A stretch of DNA of 64,000 nt from Meloidogyne chitwoodi (GCA_015183035.1 JACZZP010000001.1:2976001-3040000); one strand, 5' to 3'. Shown: positions 26,332-39,420, counted from the stretch's first letter. Translations and numbers: made by a program. The notes: a model not told the origin generated them from the sequence alone.

Positions 26332-26802
26332 ACATTTTGTAAACTTTACTTACTTCTTTATTCAGATTCGCTGTATTCAGAATATGCATAGCCTCGAGAG
26401 TAGGCTTATTTTTATTAAAACTTTGTAGTTTTAAAGCCTATTCTCCTTGCTATGTAATTACCCTCAAGTCATTCTTATTCCCCAGCTATTCAATGCGGGT
26501 CCTTCAAAAAAAATTTATTTTCACAATTCACTTTTTTCATTCCAACTATTTTTAAGCTTTTATATATTTTATCTTTAATAACGTTAAATTTTACTTCAGT
26601 ATCGATACATACTATTTTACTTTTAAATTTATATATATGTATGTACATACTTTAAAAATTTTGTTTTTGTAGTACGCAAAATTTTTATGAAATTTTGAAT
26701 AAAAATTTTTATTTAATAAAATATCGATTTGTAATTAATTTTTTATAAATATTTTACAGCTTTTCATATTAAATGATTTTCATTTATTTAAATTTTAAAT
26801 GG
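26332..26802. other. Convergent 3' spacer between plexin and the DOMON gene
   Basis: AT-rich 471-bp spacer between two converging genes. An AATAAA at 26698 on the plus strand could be the plexin polyadenylation signal. Nothing else is seen. Confidence 0.4.
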
Positions 26803-29233
26803 TTATGCAATCATCAGGTTTGTTATTAAATATATCAAAAATAAAATTCTGATTATTTCTGGTTTGATAAAGGCTGCAATCGATGATTGATTTTCGTTGT
26901 TTTGGTTGGGCTCTTTCTCTTCATCATTTTCACTGCTTTCATGTATGTTTGTATCATCTACAATTTTTCTTTCAAATTCTTGACTGTTTGATTCAAACAC
27001 TTCTGTTGGGATGTCTATGACAATATGTTCATTGGCAATAAATGAAGAAAAATTGGAAGATGTAGAAGAAAAATTAGTAAAACCATTTTTTAATATTTTT
27101 TCAATTTTTGGCTGTACTTTTTCTTTTAGATTTTTCTCAGTACCTGTCGTCTTTTCATTATGTTCGTTCTCCGAAAAATGGACCAGAGGCACATGTAACT
27201 GACTCATTTGGCTTTGTTTGACAAATTCTATCTCCATGTGCCCTCGATCTGTGGAAGTTTGATGAATATGTAAGTAAATTATGCAGTAAATAAATTAATT
27301 TAAAGCCCCCATGTTTACTTTTATCCCCGTGATATTTCCATTGATTGTCACTTCCATCACCAAGTTTCGTCTGCCCTTTTGCATATATCACAAATATACT
27401 GCCTGGACCGAGTGGATGATCTGTCGGTTCGATTTCTGTTTAAAATTTTCTTGTTTAATAGCTGTCCTTAGATTTAATTTTTTAGCATTACTGAGTTTCT
27501 ATCATTTTTTTGTCATTTCATCAATATTTTAAGAATACCTGATATAAGTCTTCGAAACATAAGTAGTGATCTGTTTCCAATTTTTAGTCCATATGCCGCA
27601 CTTAGTGATTCTTCTCCGTCTAGTAATGAATCGCGTAGAGGGGTACTCATGTCACGCGAGTATAGGTCTTCAATATGCAATAAGTTTCCTTCTCGAATTG
27701 AACCTATTATAATGTCTACGCATTCCATCGGTCGCAATGGTTGTTCTAGCCATTCACGAGCTGTTTTAAGTAATCTTTCATTTTTATAAATTTTATTTTC
27801 TTTAATTTTCCTTTAACTAATTCGCTCTTATTATCTTTATTTCTTACAAAATCCGCTTGTTTTTGCAATTTTTTGTTCAAATGGTGAAATTATTTGAGGG
27901 AAGAGGCGACAAGAAGATGGAATCTGAAGTGGACGCCAGCCCAAACCAATCCAATTTAATGATGTTGAAGTCCAAAAATCTAGCAGTAATTCCAACTGAT
28001 TTCCTACTAGTCGCCAATGTAAACGATCATCTTCCAATTCTTTATCCATTTCTTTTTCATTCAAAGTTTTGCTAGAATAGCATTCCGGATTGAAAAGTCC
28101 GTATCGAAGATTGCCATTAGCCTCTGCAACGGGACTAGTACTAACATGCCGAAAACAATTTTGATCTTCAGGATCAGGATCGGATCCGAAAACGAACAAA
28201 ATTAAAAGGATCGGAATATTAGAAAAAAAGTTTAATTAAACTAAAATAGATTTGTAAATAACTTAAGTACTTCGTTCGCAGTTTGTGCCAAAATAGCCAA
28301 ATTGACAAAAACAAGATTTATGGCCCCTCCTAATTCCGTTTTCTATACATTTTCCGCCAGGGCCGCATTCCAAATCTTTCACACAATCATCTAAGAATTA
28401 TAAAGAATAAATATACAAAGATTACTTCTATTAAAAGAATTGGCATAAATAATAACCTTTATGTTGACAGTATTGACCTGAGAATCCATGTAAACATTGA
28501 CAAAGACCACCACCTTCTTCCTCCTTCCATAAACCATTACCAAAACAATTCTGAAAACAAATTTAAAATACACTTAAAAAATAATTTATAATTTTTTAGC
28601 AACTAAACTATTGGCGCTGATTCATAAATGTCTACTTCGGCACAACTCCGTTCCATACTTGAAGTTTGAAATTCAAGCTTCTCCAAGAGCAATGTGCAAT
28701 TACGACATACATTGTGAAAGCGGATCTCAAGATATTGCTGAATCGCACTAAAAGGTAATATTAATAGAATATTTATAAAATAAATGAAAAAATTCATTTA
28801 AATTATCAATAAATTTCAAAATAAATATATCTGAGAATTATTACTTTGTTATCTGTCCTGTTGTGATTAACGACATTTTCTCACTTTCTAACTCTTTGCC
28901 TTCATAATCAAGTAATCTTATTCTTACCTGTAATTTCAAAATATTTAAAAAATCTATTCTTTATTACCTTATCTTCCTTGGGAGTTGGCTTTGCTAAGTT
29001 CCAACTTATATTGTAATTTCTTCCAATTTGAAATGTTGTTAATTGGCCTAAATTATAGTCTTAAAAGAAGTATCTACCAAATTACTTCTTTCCGTTTTCG
29101 GTACCCCGCATGGACCAAGCGTTCTATTATCCAAAAAGTCAAACGGTGGATATCGCGGCTCGGGAAATGTGAAAATGATATGTCCTACCACTGATTCAAT
29201 AATTAATAAAATAATGAATGAAAATTTAAACAT
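26803..29233 (-). CDS. Secreted/anchored protein: LPMO/X325-like module, two EGF, DOMON
   Basis: A multi-exon gene starting at 29233. A signal peptide (MFKFSFIILLIIESVVG) should be cleaved just before a histidine, leaving HIIFTFPEPRYPPFDF with GPCGVP soon after. This module continues through FHNVCRNCTLLLE to SCAEVDIYE, resembling copper histidine-brace folds (LPMO or X325/BIM1 type). Two EGF modules follow (CQCLHGFSGQYC and CFCQFGYFGTNC). Then comes a DOMON domain with LHWRLVGNQLELLLDFWT, NWIGLGWRP, MECVDIIIGS and YSRDMSTP. A low-complexity Ser/Thr/Asn/Glu-rich region and a hydrophobic C-terminus (IRILFLIYLITNLMIA) suggest a GPI or membrane anchor. Borders include exon 1 29086-29233, exon 2 28968-29047, an exon ending at 28271, and the next starting at 28165. 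DOMON domains bind haem or sugars; DOMON and EGF are clear, the N-terminal assignment is tentative. Confidence 0.8.
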
Positions 29234-32200
29234 TTGAACTAAAAAAAGTCTAAAATTGATCGTGATCAACTATCGTCAAAACTCCTCTTATTAAATTATG
29301 ACTTCTGGAATTGAATAAATAGAACAAAGAAGGAAATAAGTGCTCCTTTTTAATCTTTAGTGTGGCGATTTTTGAATGAATGTAAATGTATAATTTGTTA
29401 CGGCCATCTTAGCGCAAATTTCCATGCTCTTCTTTCACTAATGCTAAAAATAGCCATGGGCAATTACGGACGAATGGTTTTGAGGGAACAAACGAATGTG
29501 GTCTTTTCTGTTGTTACTTGGATATAATGGAAGATTTGAAGATAGAATGAAAAAAGCTGCTGATTTTGAACGTGTAGAAGTATGTGCTTTAAAGCACAAT
29601 GTAATTACACAAATTTTCTCATGAGAATATTGAAGAAAAAAATCCATCATATGCATATTATCAAGTATTTTTGGCGAAAAATTCTACGAAGAAAAAAATA
29701 ATAACAAAAAGGAAGGCGAGATATACATATAAAGCAAAATGATTATCCACCTTCAATCAATCTTCAAGGCGAAAGCCGCCTTTGAGAGAATAAATGAGTA
29801 GTTTATTGTTTTTTAATTTTAAATATTATCTAGGTATAGTTTTATTTAGCTAGAACGTTAAAAGTTATAAAACTTTTAAAAAAAATTTTTATAACGTAAC
29901 TGCATTCTTTGTACTAGTAACCATTTATTTTATTAAAGTTCTGGTAATAATTTTAAATTTATTATTCTCATTTGTTTTGTATTTATTACTCGCTGTCCAG
30001 ACTTATGCTTTTCATTTCCGATGCCATAAATTTTATAGTATGTATTACACGTCAATGGGAAAATTGAAAAACTTGAATGAGTTATAAACTTATGCTGTCC
30101 CCTACTTTTTTATATATTTTTTACCAGCACTTTTATTAAATAATTGGTTATTCTTTTATGTATTTGCCGCCTTCTTTCTTCATTACATTTTTTTGTTCAT
30201 AGTTTGCTTTCAATTTTATGGATTTGGTTTTCATTAATAATTTAATTAGGCAAGGAATTTGTTTATTCCAAAATATTAAATGTCTTTAAAAAAAAATTTT
30301 TTTTTAATACATATTAAGTTGGAATTTTATTTTTATATTAAAATGAGATATATTTTATTTAAAAAATCCTACTTTTTTCTTTAATTTTCGTTCAATTGAC
30401 TATGAAAAGAGAAAAGCCAAGTATATATATTAATTTTCAAATTCTTAACCATCTCAAGTATTCACTTGAAAACTAAATATATTTAATTATGTACATTTTT
30501 CTATTTACGTTCAGTCTAAAATGATTGATGAGTAAAGTTTCTAGTTTGTTTAAAAATTTCTACACGTATTTATGTATATGGGGATAGGAGGGAATTAATG
30601 CTGGTGGCATAATTGACATTTTTATAAAAAATCCTCAAATTTTTAACGTTACTATGCTTATGAATCTGTCGTTTATTTGTGAACTACTACTGTTTTTTAA
30701 ATTATTTAAGCAATCTTTTTTACTCAATAAATTTCTAATCATTTCTTTTTTCAACAAATTAACTAAGCAATTCGTTTTATTTATACTATTTTACTTAACA
30801 AGAACAAGAATGTTCTCGAATTTCTTAAAATTAAAAAAAAAGTTTATTTAAATGTTTTGTATTGGAGAAAAGCAACTAGATCTCTTAGGAAAACATCAAA
30901 AGGCAATTTTTATTTTCGCTATTTTAATATTAAAAACGCTTCATATTAACTAAATAATTCCACTAAAAAGCATACTTTTTTCTTTTAGTGAGCAATAATT
31001 AATATTGTATATTTAAAATTCCAAAAATTTTCGCATGCGCGTTTTTGCTTTAATCTTATACACATTACTCAAAATTTTCATAAAATTTCTGATTTATTGT
31101 TAATCCTCTAGGCAAACAACACGCCAACTGTTTTATTAACTTCTTCCTTCCATTTTTCATTGTTTCACTAATTATTTCATTCTAACAAACAATTGTTGGT
31201 GGCGATCCTCTGAAATTAACCCAATACACTCTATAAATCATTTTTTGTCAAAAGTTTTAACGTCATTTCTTTAGTTAAGCACTTGACTTGAAATTTTTGG
31301 TATCCAATTTTAACTTGAACTGTCCTCTTTAATATCTTTTAATAAATATGACTTTTATTTTACCATTTCTATTTTATCTTTGATAAAATTAAAATTGTTT
31401 CAAATGATTCATTCATTCGCATTAGGTATATATTTTTTTAAGCTGACGTTTTAACATTTAGTTTTAATATCTTTTACTCTTACACATTTACTTCTCCTTT
31501 TTAAGTTAGGTACTTTTATTTTTAAGCACAAAAATAAATTGCATTTGACAGAATTAAGCTTTTCAATTGCTTGCAACCATCAGACTAAAAAGTTTTCGAC
31601 CTTTTGAATTTTTTCATCATTCTCTCCGTATTCTTTTTAAAATTAAAGATTTTTAAATTTTGTTCTTTTTTTTTCCTTATCTTCTCAACTGTTTGTATAC
31701 TTGTTTAAATTATTGTGTTCATCATTTTTTTATTGTATAGAAATGGCAATATATTTTTATTTGTTAAATTTTACATTTGCTGGGTTTTATGAATTTATTC
31801 GTTTTCATTGTAATTTCCACATATTGAAATATAAATTATGGAAGGGCCACATGCTCAATTACCCTGCATTTGAGGTTTACTTGCATTGTAAAATAGAGCA
31901 GATGACACAATCAAGCAAAGTGCCAATAAGCATATACCCTTCCTTCAATGTGTTTATTTGAGCGTGAATTCTATTATTTCCAGGAAAATACACAAGTTTC
32001 TCCAAAATGTTTATTTCACCTTGTTATACTCATTTTATATGTATTTACTTTGCACCTTTAGGAAATAGTTGTAAAAATCACTCATATCAGTACAATAAAA
32101 ATTGAGATGCCCAGAAGACCCTTATCCCAACTTATTATTATTACAGTGTAATTAGTTTATGTATTTGGCGCCCGTTCTACTACTTATCCGGTCGCTGCTA

Positions 32201-32247
32201 CATTAAAACCTAATGCTGCCTTTTTATTTTCTATTTCTGCTTATTCA
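29234..32247. other. Intergenic region between DOMON gene and dopamine receptor
   Basis: About 3 kb AT-rich, between two divergently transcribed genes, so it should hold both promoters. A GC-richer block near 29400-29790 has no supportable gene. Just before the receptor start, 32162-32247 is open in the receptor frame but without a Met or a good acceptor, so a further 5' exon is possible. Confidence 0.5.
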
Positions 32248-35200
32248 ATGATTGAGGTTCGTCCCACAAACGATCCATCAATTTTGACAGAAAATAATCT
32301 ATTATTGTTCCCGTCTACACAAGGAATTCATCACGGACCAGAAATATTTCTTTACGGCTTCATTCTTGTTTGTATTAATTCTTTAAAAAAATATTTTTAA
32401 TAATATATGTAAAATCCAAAAATTAACCGCTCCCATATTTTCCTTTTTCTTCCGTTACTTAATAGTGCTTAATGGTCATATCAATAACGATTAAATTGAT
32501 ACATTGAAAAATAAAAGAAAAATACAGCCAAAATTATTAACCGTCTGACCATTATGCACTCTTGACTATATGTAAAAAATTAAGAAAGTAGAATTTTACA
32601 GAGATATCAATAATTCTTTATTCTAGGTTCTTATTCCTACAGCAACAGTTCTTGGTAATTTTCTCGTAATTGTTTCTGTTCTCCGTTTCAAATCACTGCA
32701 TTCGGCCATTAACTTTCTTATCCTTGGATTGGCTGTTGCTGATTTTATGGTCGCTCTTTTTGTGATGCCTTATGCCGTCTATGTCTATGTAAAATTTCTT
32801 TTAAATTTTTAATATAAAATTTCAATAAATATTCTTTTATTAGGTACATGGTGGTCTATGGATGCTTGGTATGTTTTCGTAGTATTTAGACTGAAGATAT
32901 ATTTTCCAAATTGTAAGGCCCTCTTATGTGCAATCTTTATCTAAGTTCGGATGTTGCTTGCAGTACTGCATCAATAATTCTACTAGCATTGATCAGTTTC
33001 GATAGGTATTAAAATATCATTAATTTATTATTAAACTATTAAGGTATAAAGCCATTAGCCAACCAATAAATTACTCCCGCCAGGCACAAAACATATGCAG
33101 AGTGGTTAAACTATTTATCTTTGTATGGATATACTCTTTTTGTGTAGCCAGTCCTATAGTTTTGGGTATGTATTTAAAAATCAAAGTTTTATATAACAAT
33201 TTAAGGTTTTAATGAACCTCCGGAGGGTGAAGGCCTAACATTTGAATGTCGTTTCTACAATGCTTATTTTTCACTATTGTCTTCGTTTGTTAGCTTTGTG
33301 TTTCCTTGTTTCGTAGTCATTTTTGTTTATATACGTATCATTGCGGTATGTTAATTTTTAATTAGTTTTTTGTATTCCTTTGAATTTTAGGCACTTAGGC
33401 GTCGTGAAAGGGCAGCAAAACTACGTAAAGCACAAAATTTAGCTATACCACGGGCACATGAAGGGTTTTAATTTTCTATTATTATCTAGGCTTATTTATT
33501 ATTTAGTCATGCAACAGTTAAAGCTAAAGTTGAGTCTGATGAAGCTGGTGAAATTGTTGCTGGCCCTGGTAAGGCAAAAAAAACTATTTCTAACTTTTTT
33601 TATTATAGCAATTAATATGGTCATGATTGCGCTTCCTTCTCTAAATCGACAAATCAAACGTTATGAAAGACATAAGCGAGCGTTGGAAGAGGCAGAAGTG
33701 ATATTGGATGACGAAGAATTCTCCTCTGTTGAATCTCTAAATGAGGATGTACGTATACTTACCAATGATTTCATCTCTGAAGTGCAGACATCAAAGTAAT
33801 TTTTATTAATTATACCTTGAAATAAGTGAAAAATATTAACATGAAAACAAAGAAAAAGATCTATTTTACATATCCATCACGGTTATACAAATTATGATTT
33901 TTGAAAAATATTGTTTTCAGAACCTCATCACAACCAACAACATCATTTGAACCTACGAAACTTTCGTTCGACTCTGCTGGATTGATTAATCGTTTCCGTC
34001 TATCATTTTCTGATGTGCTTGAAACTCGAAAAGACTCTTCAATTTCGGTAAAAGCAGATGAAGTTGTTCCTTCTATTTTTCAAACACGTAAACGTTCATC
34101 TTATGATGTTGGCACTATTGTTGTAAATGATTCCAAGCGACGAAAATCAGGAACAGCTATGAACTCATTAGTTGTTAGACATCCAATACGGACAAGAAGT
34201 TATCGAGGTCTTAAATTGATTAAATTATGAAGAAAATTTTTTAATGAATTTTGTACTTTTATAAATATTTTGACTTAAGTATATATCTTTACATTTTAAA
34301 GAAAATCGGCGTGAAAATGATTGTCAGCGACGGCTTCTCTTGTTTCCGTTAAAGGAGGAGGAAAGAGTTTCTAAAAATCATCAGAATATGGAAAAAAGTA
34401 CTATCAAGAACAACACAACTCCCAATATCCTGCATTCACTTTGTAGGCCAGCACTTTCCTTTCCACTTGTTAGGCGTGTTACTTTGGGAAAAGACATTCA
34501 AAGTATGTAAAATCGTAAAAAATAATAACCAAAAAAGAGTTAACTATATTGTTTTTAGGAACTTTTCATTATTTTTTCTTTTTATTTTTAATTTCATGAT
34601 TTTAGTGGATCATTATTTATTGTCTGAAAACGATCGTGCTTCAAGAGAAAATAGTTTATTGAGACCATCAATGCAGGAGATGACTGCAAGTGCAATTCGC
34701 CGTAGTTCTTCTGCTGTGGAACTTTTCTTGTCTCAAAACAATAATGAAAATAAAAATGGGGAAGAATTTAAAGATTTGATGGCCAAAGACAATAAAATAC
34801 AGGAGGAATGGAAGGTGGAAGAAGATGCTGATCAAACAACACCATTAACTAGCGGTATCGACTTGGAAACGGTAAAACAATATTATTGCAACACAAATTA
34901 AATATAAAATTAAGGAAAGGAAAAAAATACAAGGTTCACGAAGAGATCGTCATTTCAGTTTAAGGCGTAAAATTTACAAATCGCAGAGGAAAGAGAAGCG
35001 AGCAACCAAAACACTAGGAATTGTTGTTGGTCAGTTAACTGATATCATTTTTAAATTTTTGAACTTTTCAAATTTGTGAAGATATATCATTTTTAAACAT
35101 TAGGTACTTTTCTCTGTTGTTGGGTACCCTTCTTTTCGTTAAATATTATTAATGCTATCTGCTTTCAATTGGACATAAACTGGTGTAAAATTGGATTTGG

Positions 35201-35389
35201 CCCTTTCTTTTACACAACATGGATAGGTTTGGTTTTAAAAGTATAGCTATATAAATGTGCTTATTTTTAGGTTATATGAATTCTTTTATGAATCCGGTGA
35301 TTTACACCATTTTTAATGCAGAATTCCGGCGTGCTTTCAAAAGTCTCCTTCTGGGTAGAAGACCAACGACTGTAATTCGTAGAACTTAA
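32248..35389 (+). CDS. D2-like dopamine receptor (class A GPCR)
   Basis: Fifteen exons: 32248-32367, 32627-32788, 32844-32868, 32918-33005, 33044-33165, 33206-33345, 33391-33464, 33507-33568, 33609-33795, 33921-34207, 34302-34502, 34606-34871, 34915-35029, 35104-35226 and 35271-35389. Phases agree and give 696 residues. TM1 has [14 protein letters not shown]2 [15 protein letters not shown], and TM3 the amine-binding Asp in [11 protein letters not shown], ending in FDRYKAI (DRY). TM5 has three serines in [12 protein letters not shown]6 ends in CCWVPFF, and TM7 has [13 protein letters not shown]; a short tail ends [13 protein letters not shown]. This pattern fits D2-type receptors such as C. 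elegans DOP-2/DOP-3, which couple to Gi/o; DOP-2 and DOP-3 cannot be told apart here. The third cytoplasmic loop is very long (about 330 residues, polar, spread over exons 7-13), typical for the group. The start Met is tentative. Confidence 0.9.
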
Positions 35390-35657
35390 CAATTCACATT
35401 ATATTTTTTTAATAATATTTATTGTTGCTTTAATTTTATATATTATTTGCCTACATAATTTTTGTATAAATATCATACTATAAAATTGATGAGCCTTAAC
35501 ATATTTTTTTAATTTAGAATTAGTAGTTCAATACTATATGAATTATATTTATTTATATAATTTAAATTTTATTAATGCAGGTTTTGCATAAATCTTTAAG
35601 GCAGTGGAAGTTATATGTATCCTATCTACTTTTATGGTTTGTATTTTAAATCTATGT

Positions 35658-36098
35658 TTATTTCTTGCCGCAACCATAGCCATAGCCTCCACAGCCACCG
35701 CAACTATAACCATAGCCTCCACATCCACCGCACCCTACAAAACCGCAACTGCTCACATAGCTTACCGGGGCTGGTACAGGAACTTGAACGGTGTATGTGA
35801 CTGGAGCAGGTACAGGAACTGGAGCTGGAGCGGGCGCTGGAGGCAAAACTGGCGCCGGAACAACCCCACTGAAATTGTTAAACTTTAATAAATTTAACCA
35901 AGATATTATTTTTAAATTTTATTTTAGAAATCACGCAACCTGGGATTGACAGAATCTAGAATAGTATTTAAAAATCAATTAGGAAACAAACCAAGTTGGG
36001 CAGCAACCAGCACCACAGCCAGCATCAGTACAATGACCAAACAATGTTACTACAAGAAGTGATAAAGCGAAAACAGCTTGTATAGTGTAAGAGTTCAT
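35658..36098 (-). CDS. Small secreted Pro/Gly/Cys-rich protein (paralogue A)
   Basis: Two exons, 35992-36098 and 35658-35868, joined in phase 2, encode 105 residues. A signal peptide (MNSYTIQAVFALSLLVVTLF) is followed by a cysteine cluster (CGAGCCPTC), a Pro/Ala/Val repeat region, and a Gly/Tyr/Cys tail with CGFVGCGGCGGYGYSCGG that ends CGKK. It shares exon number, intron phase, cysteine cluster and tail with the gene at 37102-37509, so the two are tandem duplicates. The family is not recognised. Possible roles are cuticle or extracellular matrix, or a Gly-rich antimicrobial-type secretion; neither is shown. Confidence 0.82.
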
Positions 36099-37101
36099 TA
36101 TTTTTTCTTAATTTTTAATTAAATATATAAATTTTTCATGAAAGAGATTGAGCGGGCTAACAGCTCGTAAAATTATTTTCTATTTAAAATTTAATTTAAA
36201 TTTTAAATATAGTTGTCGCGCAACTTAATTTTTCTGCAATCAGCTGTTATTTTGCATATTATCAAAACAAGCAAAAGCTTTATATAGTACTGATTCTGCT
36301 TGATAACAACAAAAGTTCTTACTTTTTCATTCAATCGCTGATTAATTAAAAATTTTATTTATCAATTAATCTAAAATGACGCACATTATAAAATTCGGTG
36401 AATTTCAATTGCGTTCAACCAAAAGTCATTAAAAAAAAGAATTTAATTAAAAGATGGATGTGAGGTTTGAATGATTGATATGATTTTTTCAGGTAGAACA
36501 TGGAAATTTCAAAATGATTACGTCAACTTCAACCTTACAAAAAGTATTTTTAAAAAAAGTTATACAAAGGAAAAATAACACATTTTTTGGGAAATTTGGG
36601 TGCTAAAAAAATATTTTATTTCGCCATACCACGTTCATAATTGCACTACCGACTTGCATTAATAGATGACTCTTTGCCTCGAGGTAGTTGGTGGCATTTT
36701 GGTATTCCTTGAGTTCAACTAAATCAACTCAGGAACAAAATTTTTCCGATTTACCCAAAAAGAATATTCAATAATTTTTTATTAATAAAAAGACAACTTA
36801 AAAAATTTAACAACAAAAATTATTTTTGACAAAATTTGACCAGAAAGCCTAAAATTTAGAAAAATTTCTCTAATATTATTAGCACATATTGTAACTATTT
36901 TAGTAAATTAATAAAATTCTATAAGGATATTTTATCGAAGTACATATTTTTGCCTTTGAAAATTTTATTTACATTTTTTCTAAAATTTTGCAAATATTAG
37001 ACTTCGATAAAATTATAAATAAATTGATACAAAAAGTAATCTTAAAGTGTATATATACGGAAAATATTTTTTACTTTTCATTACTTTTGTCATTTTAAAT
37101 T
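36099..37101. other. Spacer between the two Gly/Cys-rich paralogues
   Basis: AT-rich, no gene seen. The first 200 bp, upstream of the ATG at 36098, should hold that gene's promoter; a TATA-like TTATATAGTA-type motif lies near 36280-36290 relative to the plus strand, without further support. Confidence 0.4.
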
Positions 37102-37509
37102 TTACTTCTTTCCACAACCATAGCCGCAGCCACCTCCGCAACCAACAAACCCACATCCTCCACCAAAACCACCTCCATATCCACCTCCAAAGCCACCACC
37201 AAAGCCAGGACCACCGACGAAACCGGGTCCTCCAGGACCGAATCCGCCTCCTCCACCATATCCCCCAATAAAGCCACCTCCAATTCCACTGGAATTGAAA
37301 TTTTTTTTAAATATTTTTCTTATTTTCTTATAGCAAGATTAATAAATTAAATGAAATTCAAATATTTATTTATTTAGGTAAACTGAATACCATGTTGCGC
37401 AACAACCACAACAACCTCCACCACAGGCAACCGTGGAGCTCGGCAAGAAAACAAACATAACTAATGCGAACATAGCAGCAAGTATAATTGTTGTTTGTGA
37501 GGAATACAT
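37102..37509 (-). CDS. Small secreted Gly/Cys-rich protein (paralogue B)
   Basis: Two exons, 37391-37509 and 37102-37288, joined in phase 2, give 101 residues. A signal peptide (MYSSQTTIILAAMFALVMF) precedes a Cys cluster (CGGGCCGCCATC). Then comes a long glycine-rich stretch with Phe/Tyr/Pro at regular spacing (GGGFGGGYGGGFGGG). The tail CGFVGCGGGCGYGCGKK is nearly identical to paralogue A. The middle differs: paralogue A has Pro/Ala/Val repeats where B has Gly/Phe repeats. This suggests fixed disulphide-rich ends with a swappable low-complexity centre. Function unknown. Confidence 0.82.
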
Positions 37510-38454
37510 TTTTTGAACTTGTGAAGAGAAAGTATGGAGCTTCTAAAAAGCAAAAAAGGTTATCAATTTTCTATTCTATAATATTATAATGCAAAACATT
37601 TAGATATTTTGCTTCGAATTGCTTTTTCAATAGATTAAGATTTCAAGGTAAGATTTTGAATTTAATCTCGTTTTTCCCTTGGGTTCTATTAAGATATGAT
37701 GTAGTAGAAGCAGTATAAATTTTGATAAAACCTTAGGTATAAGAAAAAACTTTTCAGTGTATGTGTTAATTTGAGCATTCTCTTGAAAGCTTTATAGGTC
37801 TCCAAATTACCCAACAGTTTCATCCATTTAGCAGTGACCCATGTTTTAAAGTATTCGGTTTAAATTTTCTTGTCCGCTGTGACGCCGTTTTTGTTTTTTA
37901 ACCTTAATTCAGCCATCTTTTCTTTTTTTCTACAAGTAGAACGAACGGCATTGATGATCAAAATTTCTCCTTCGTGACATATTTTTATTATTTTTTTAAT
38001 TTATTGGTCTTTCCTTATAATTATTGTGTAATAATTTTTATTCGACTGAACATTAAAAAATGGCCGGAATATATTATAATTACGTAGAACATCAAAATGA
38101 ATATATGTAATAATTTTTTTTTAAGAAAAATGATCGTTGAGTTTGATTTGTAGCAGAAAAATATTGCTCACAGTCAATTTTCTTTATACGTGTGCCGAGA
38201 ATGTGGAACGTTCATATACCACTCAAAAAACTCAAAAGTTTATAATCATTGCTACTTTATACTACTTAAAAGTATGTTTATTAAATATATATTTCAAGGA
38301 TGTGAGCAAATAAATTAATCGTTTTCTGAACGTTTTAAAAATACAAGAATAATTGAATCACAAATCTTATCTTTTTAAATAAATTAAATTTTTCATAATA
38401 CCCCTAGGTCAATTTTTTTAGCTTGCATCCTTTTTAACTACAATGACTTTTTTA
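37510..38454. other. Intergenic spacer, no gene seen
   Basis: AT-rich, 945 bp, between the Gly/Cys gene start and the Shisa-like gene end. No coding or RNA feature supported. Confidence 0.5.
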
Positions 38455-39420
38455 TCATTGATGCATAAAAATTTCATTGCCATTTCCGTTCTTTAGCACT
38501 CCTCTGGGCGTTCCATCCTCATTGAAACGCACACGACTTGCACCCCGACTTGCACCACTCAGTGACGATCCATACATTTCATCGCTTCTAAACTGAGGTG
38601 GATGTGTGCTGAACACTACTGAAAGAATAAAAAATTGTTAAAGCTTTTTCAGGTTTTTTATCCATATTTTTTGACATATTTCTAATAGTTAGAACACAAT
38701 TTTTAGACTTGCCTGTTCCCATTGGAATGCCAAAACCACAGCAAATTGGATAAAAGCCTTCTTCATTAACATTTTCGTACATATGTGGGTTCCTACGTCT
38801 GATGTGAGTTTTTTTTTATTTTATAATTTTGAAAAAAAAGATAAAATAGACATTTCGATAATATTAATAAAAATTTTTGACAGTAAAGTACCTGTGTAGC
38901 CAACAGCCATTACATAGAAGGCAGCAGAAGAAGGATAGCAACACCGATAAAACAATAGAAATGATTAGGCCTAGTACCAGTAAAGTATAATCAATTCTGG
39001 GAAAAAATGATAATATTTTAATTAAATAGGTAGAAAAAGCCAACTGAAAAGTGCCTGGCGTATATGCGGCTACAAGACGTTCGACCCGAGTATTTGGTTC
39101 TTTTGATTTAATAATGTTTGGACTATCTAATTGACAGCAATGAAATCCCTGATGAGGTTATTTAGTGTTTAATTATTTTTTAATAATAAAATGTAGAAAT
39201 TTTTCAATTGTACTTACATGACCAATTCCTTCGTTACTAATACAACATGCATTTGCGCAGTACAAACTGAATTTATAAAATTCCTGTGAAAATATTTTTG
39301 TAGAAAAGCTAACTCAACTCCTGAAGGCATTTTTGGACAAAGTACATCACTTCTGGCCATGCCAAAAAAGAGAAAAGGTAATATTGTAACGAAGACACTT
39401 TTATCCCTCAGACTTTTCAT
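38455..39420 (-). CDS. Shisa-like single-pass membrane protein
   Basis: Starts at 39420 with a signal peptide ending near GMARSDVLC. Exon 1 is 39319-39420 and exon 2 begins at 39283 after a 35-nt intron. The short ectodomain is cysteine-rich, with paired cysteines (YCANACCISNEG, FHCCQLDSP). A single membrane helix (LLVLGLIISIVLSVLLSFF) is followed at once by a CCLLCNGCW cluster, then a basic stop-transfer HRRRRN and a Tyr/Pro cytoplasmic tail (PQFRSDEMYG). This layout matches the Shisa/Shisa-like superfamily, whose members act in the ER or at the plasma membrane on receptor trafficking. One intron has a GC donor (ACAG|GCAAGT at 38712). Assignment rests on architecture, not on a long sequence match. 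Confidence 0.65.

Noticed and set aside
37095..37289. 64-residue minus-strand frame rich in Val/Glu
   Set aside because: It is a shifted frame of the Gly/Cys-rich paralogue B exon 2; the Gly-rich frame has the signal peptide exon, matching phase and a shared tail.
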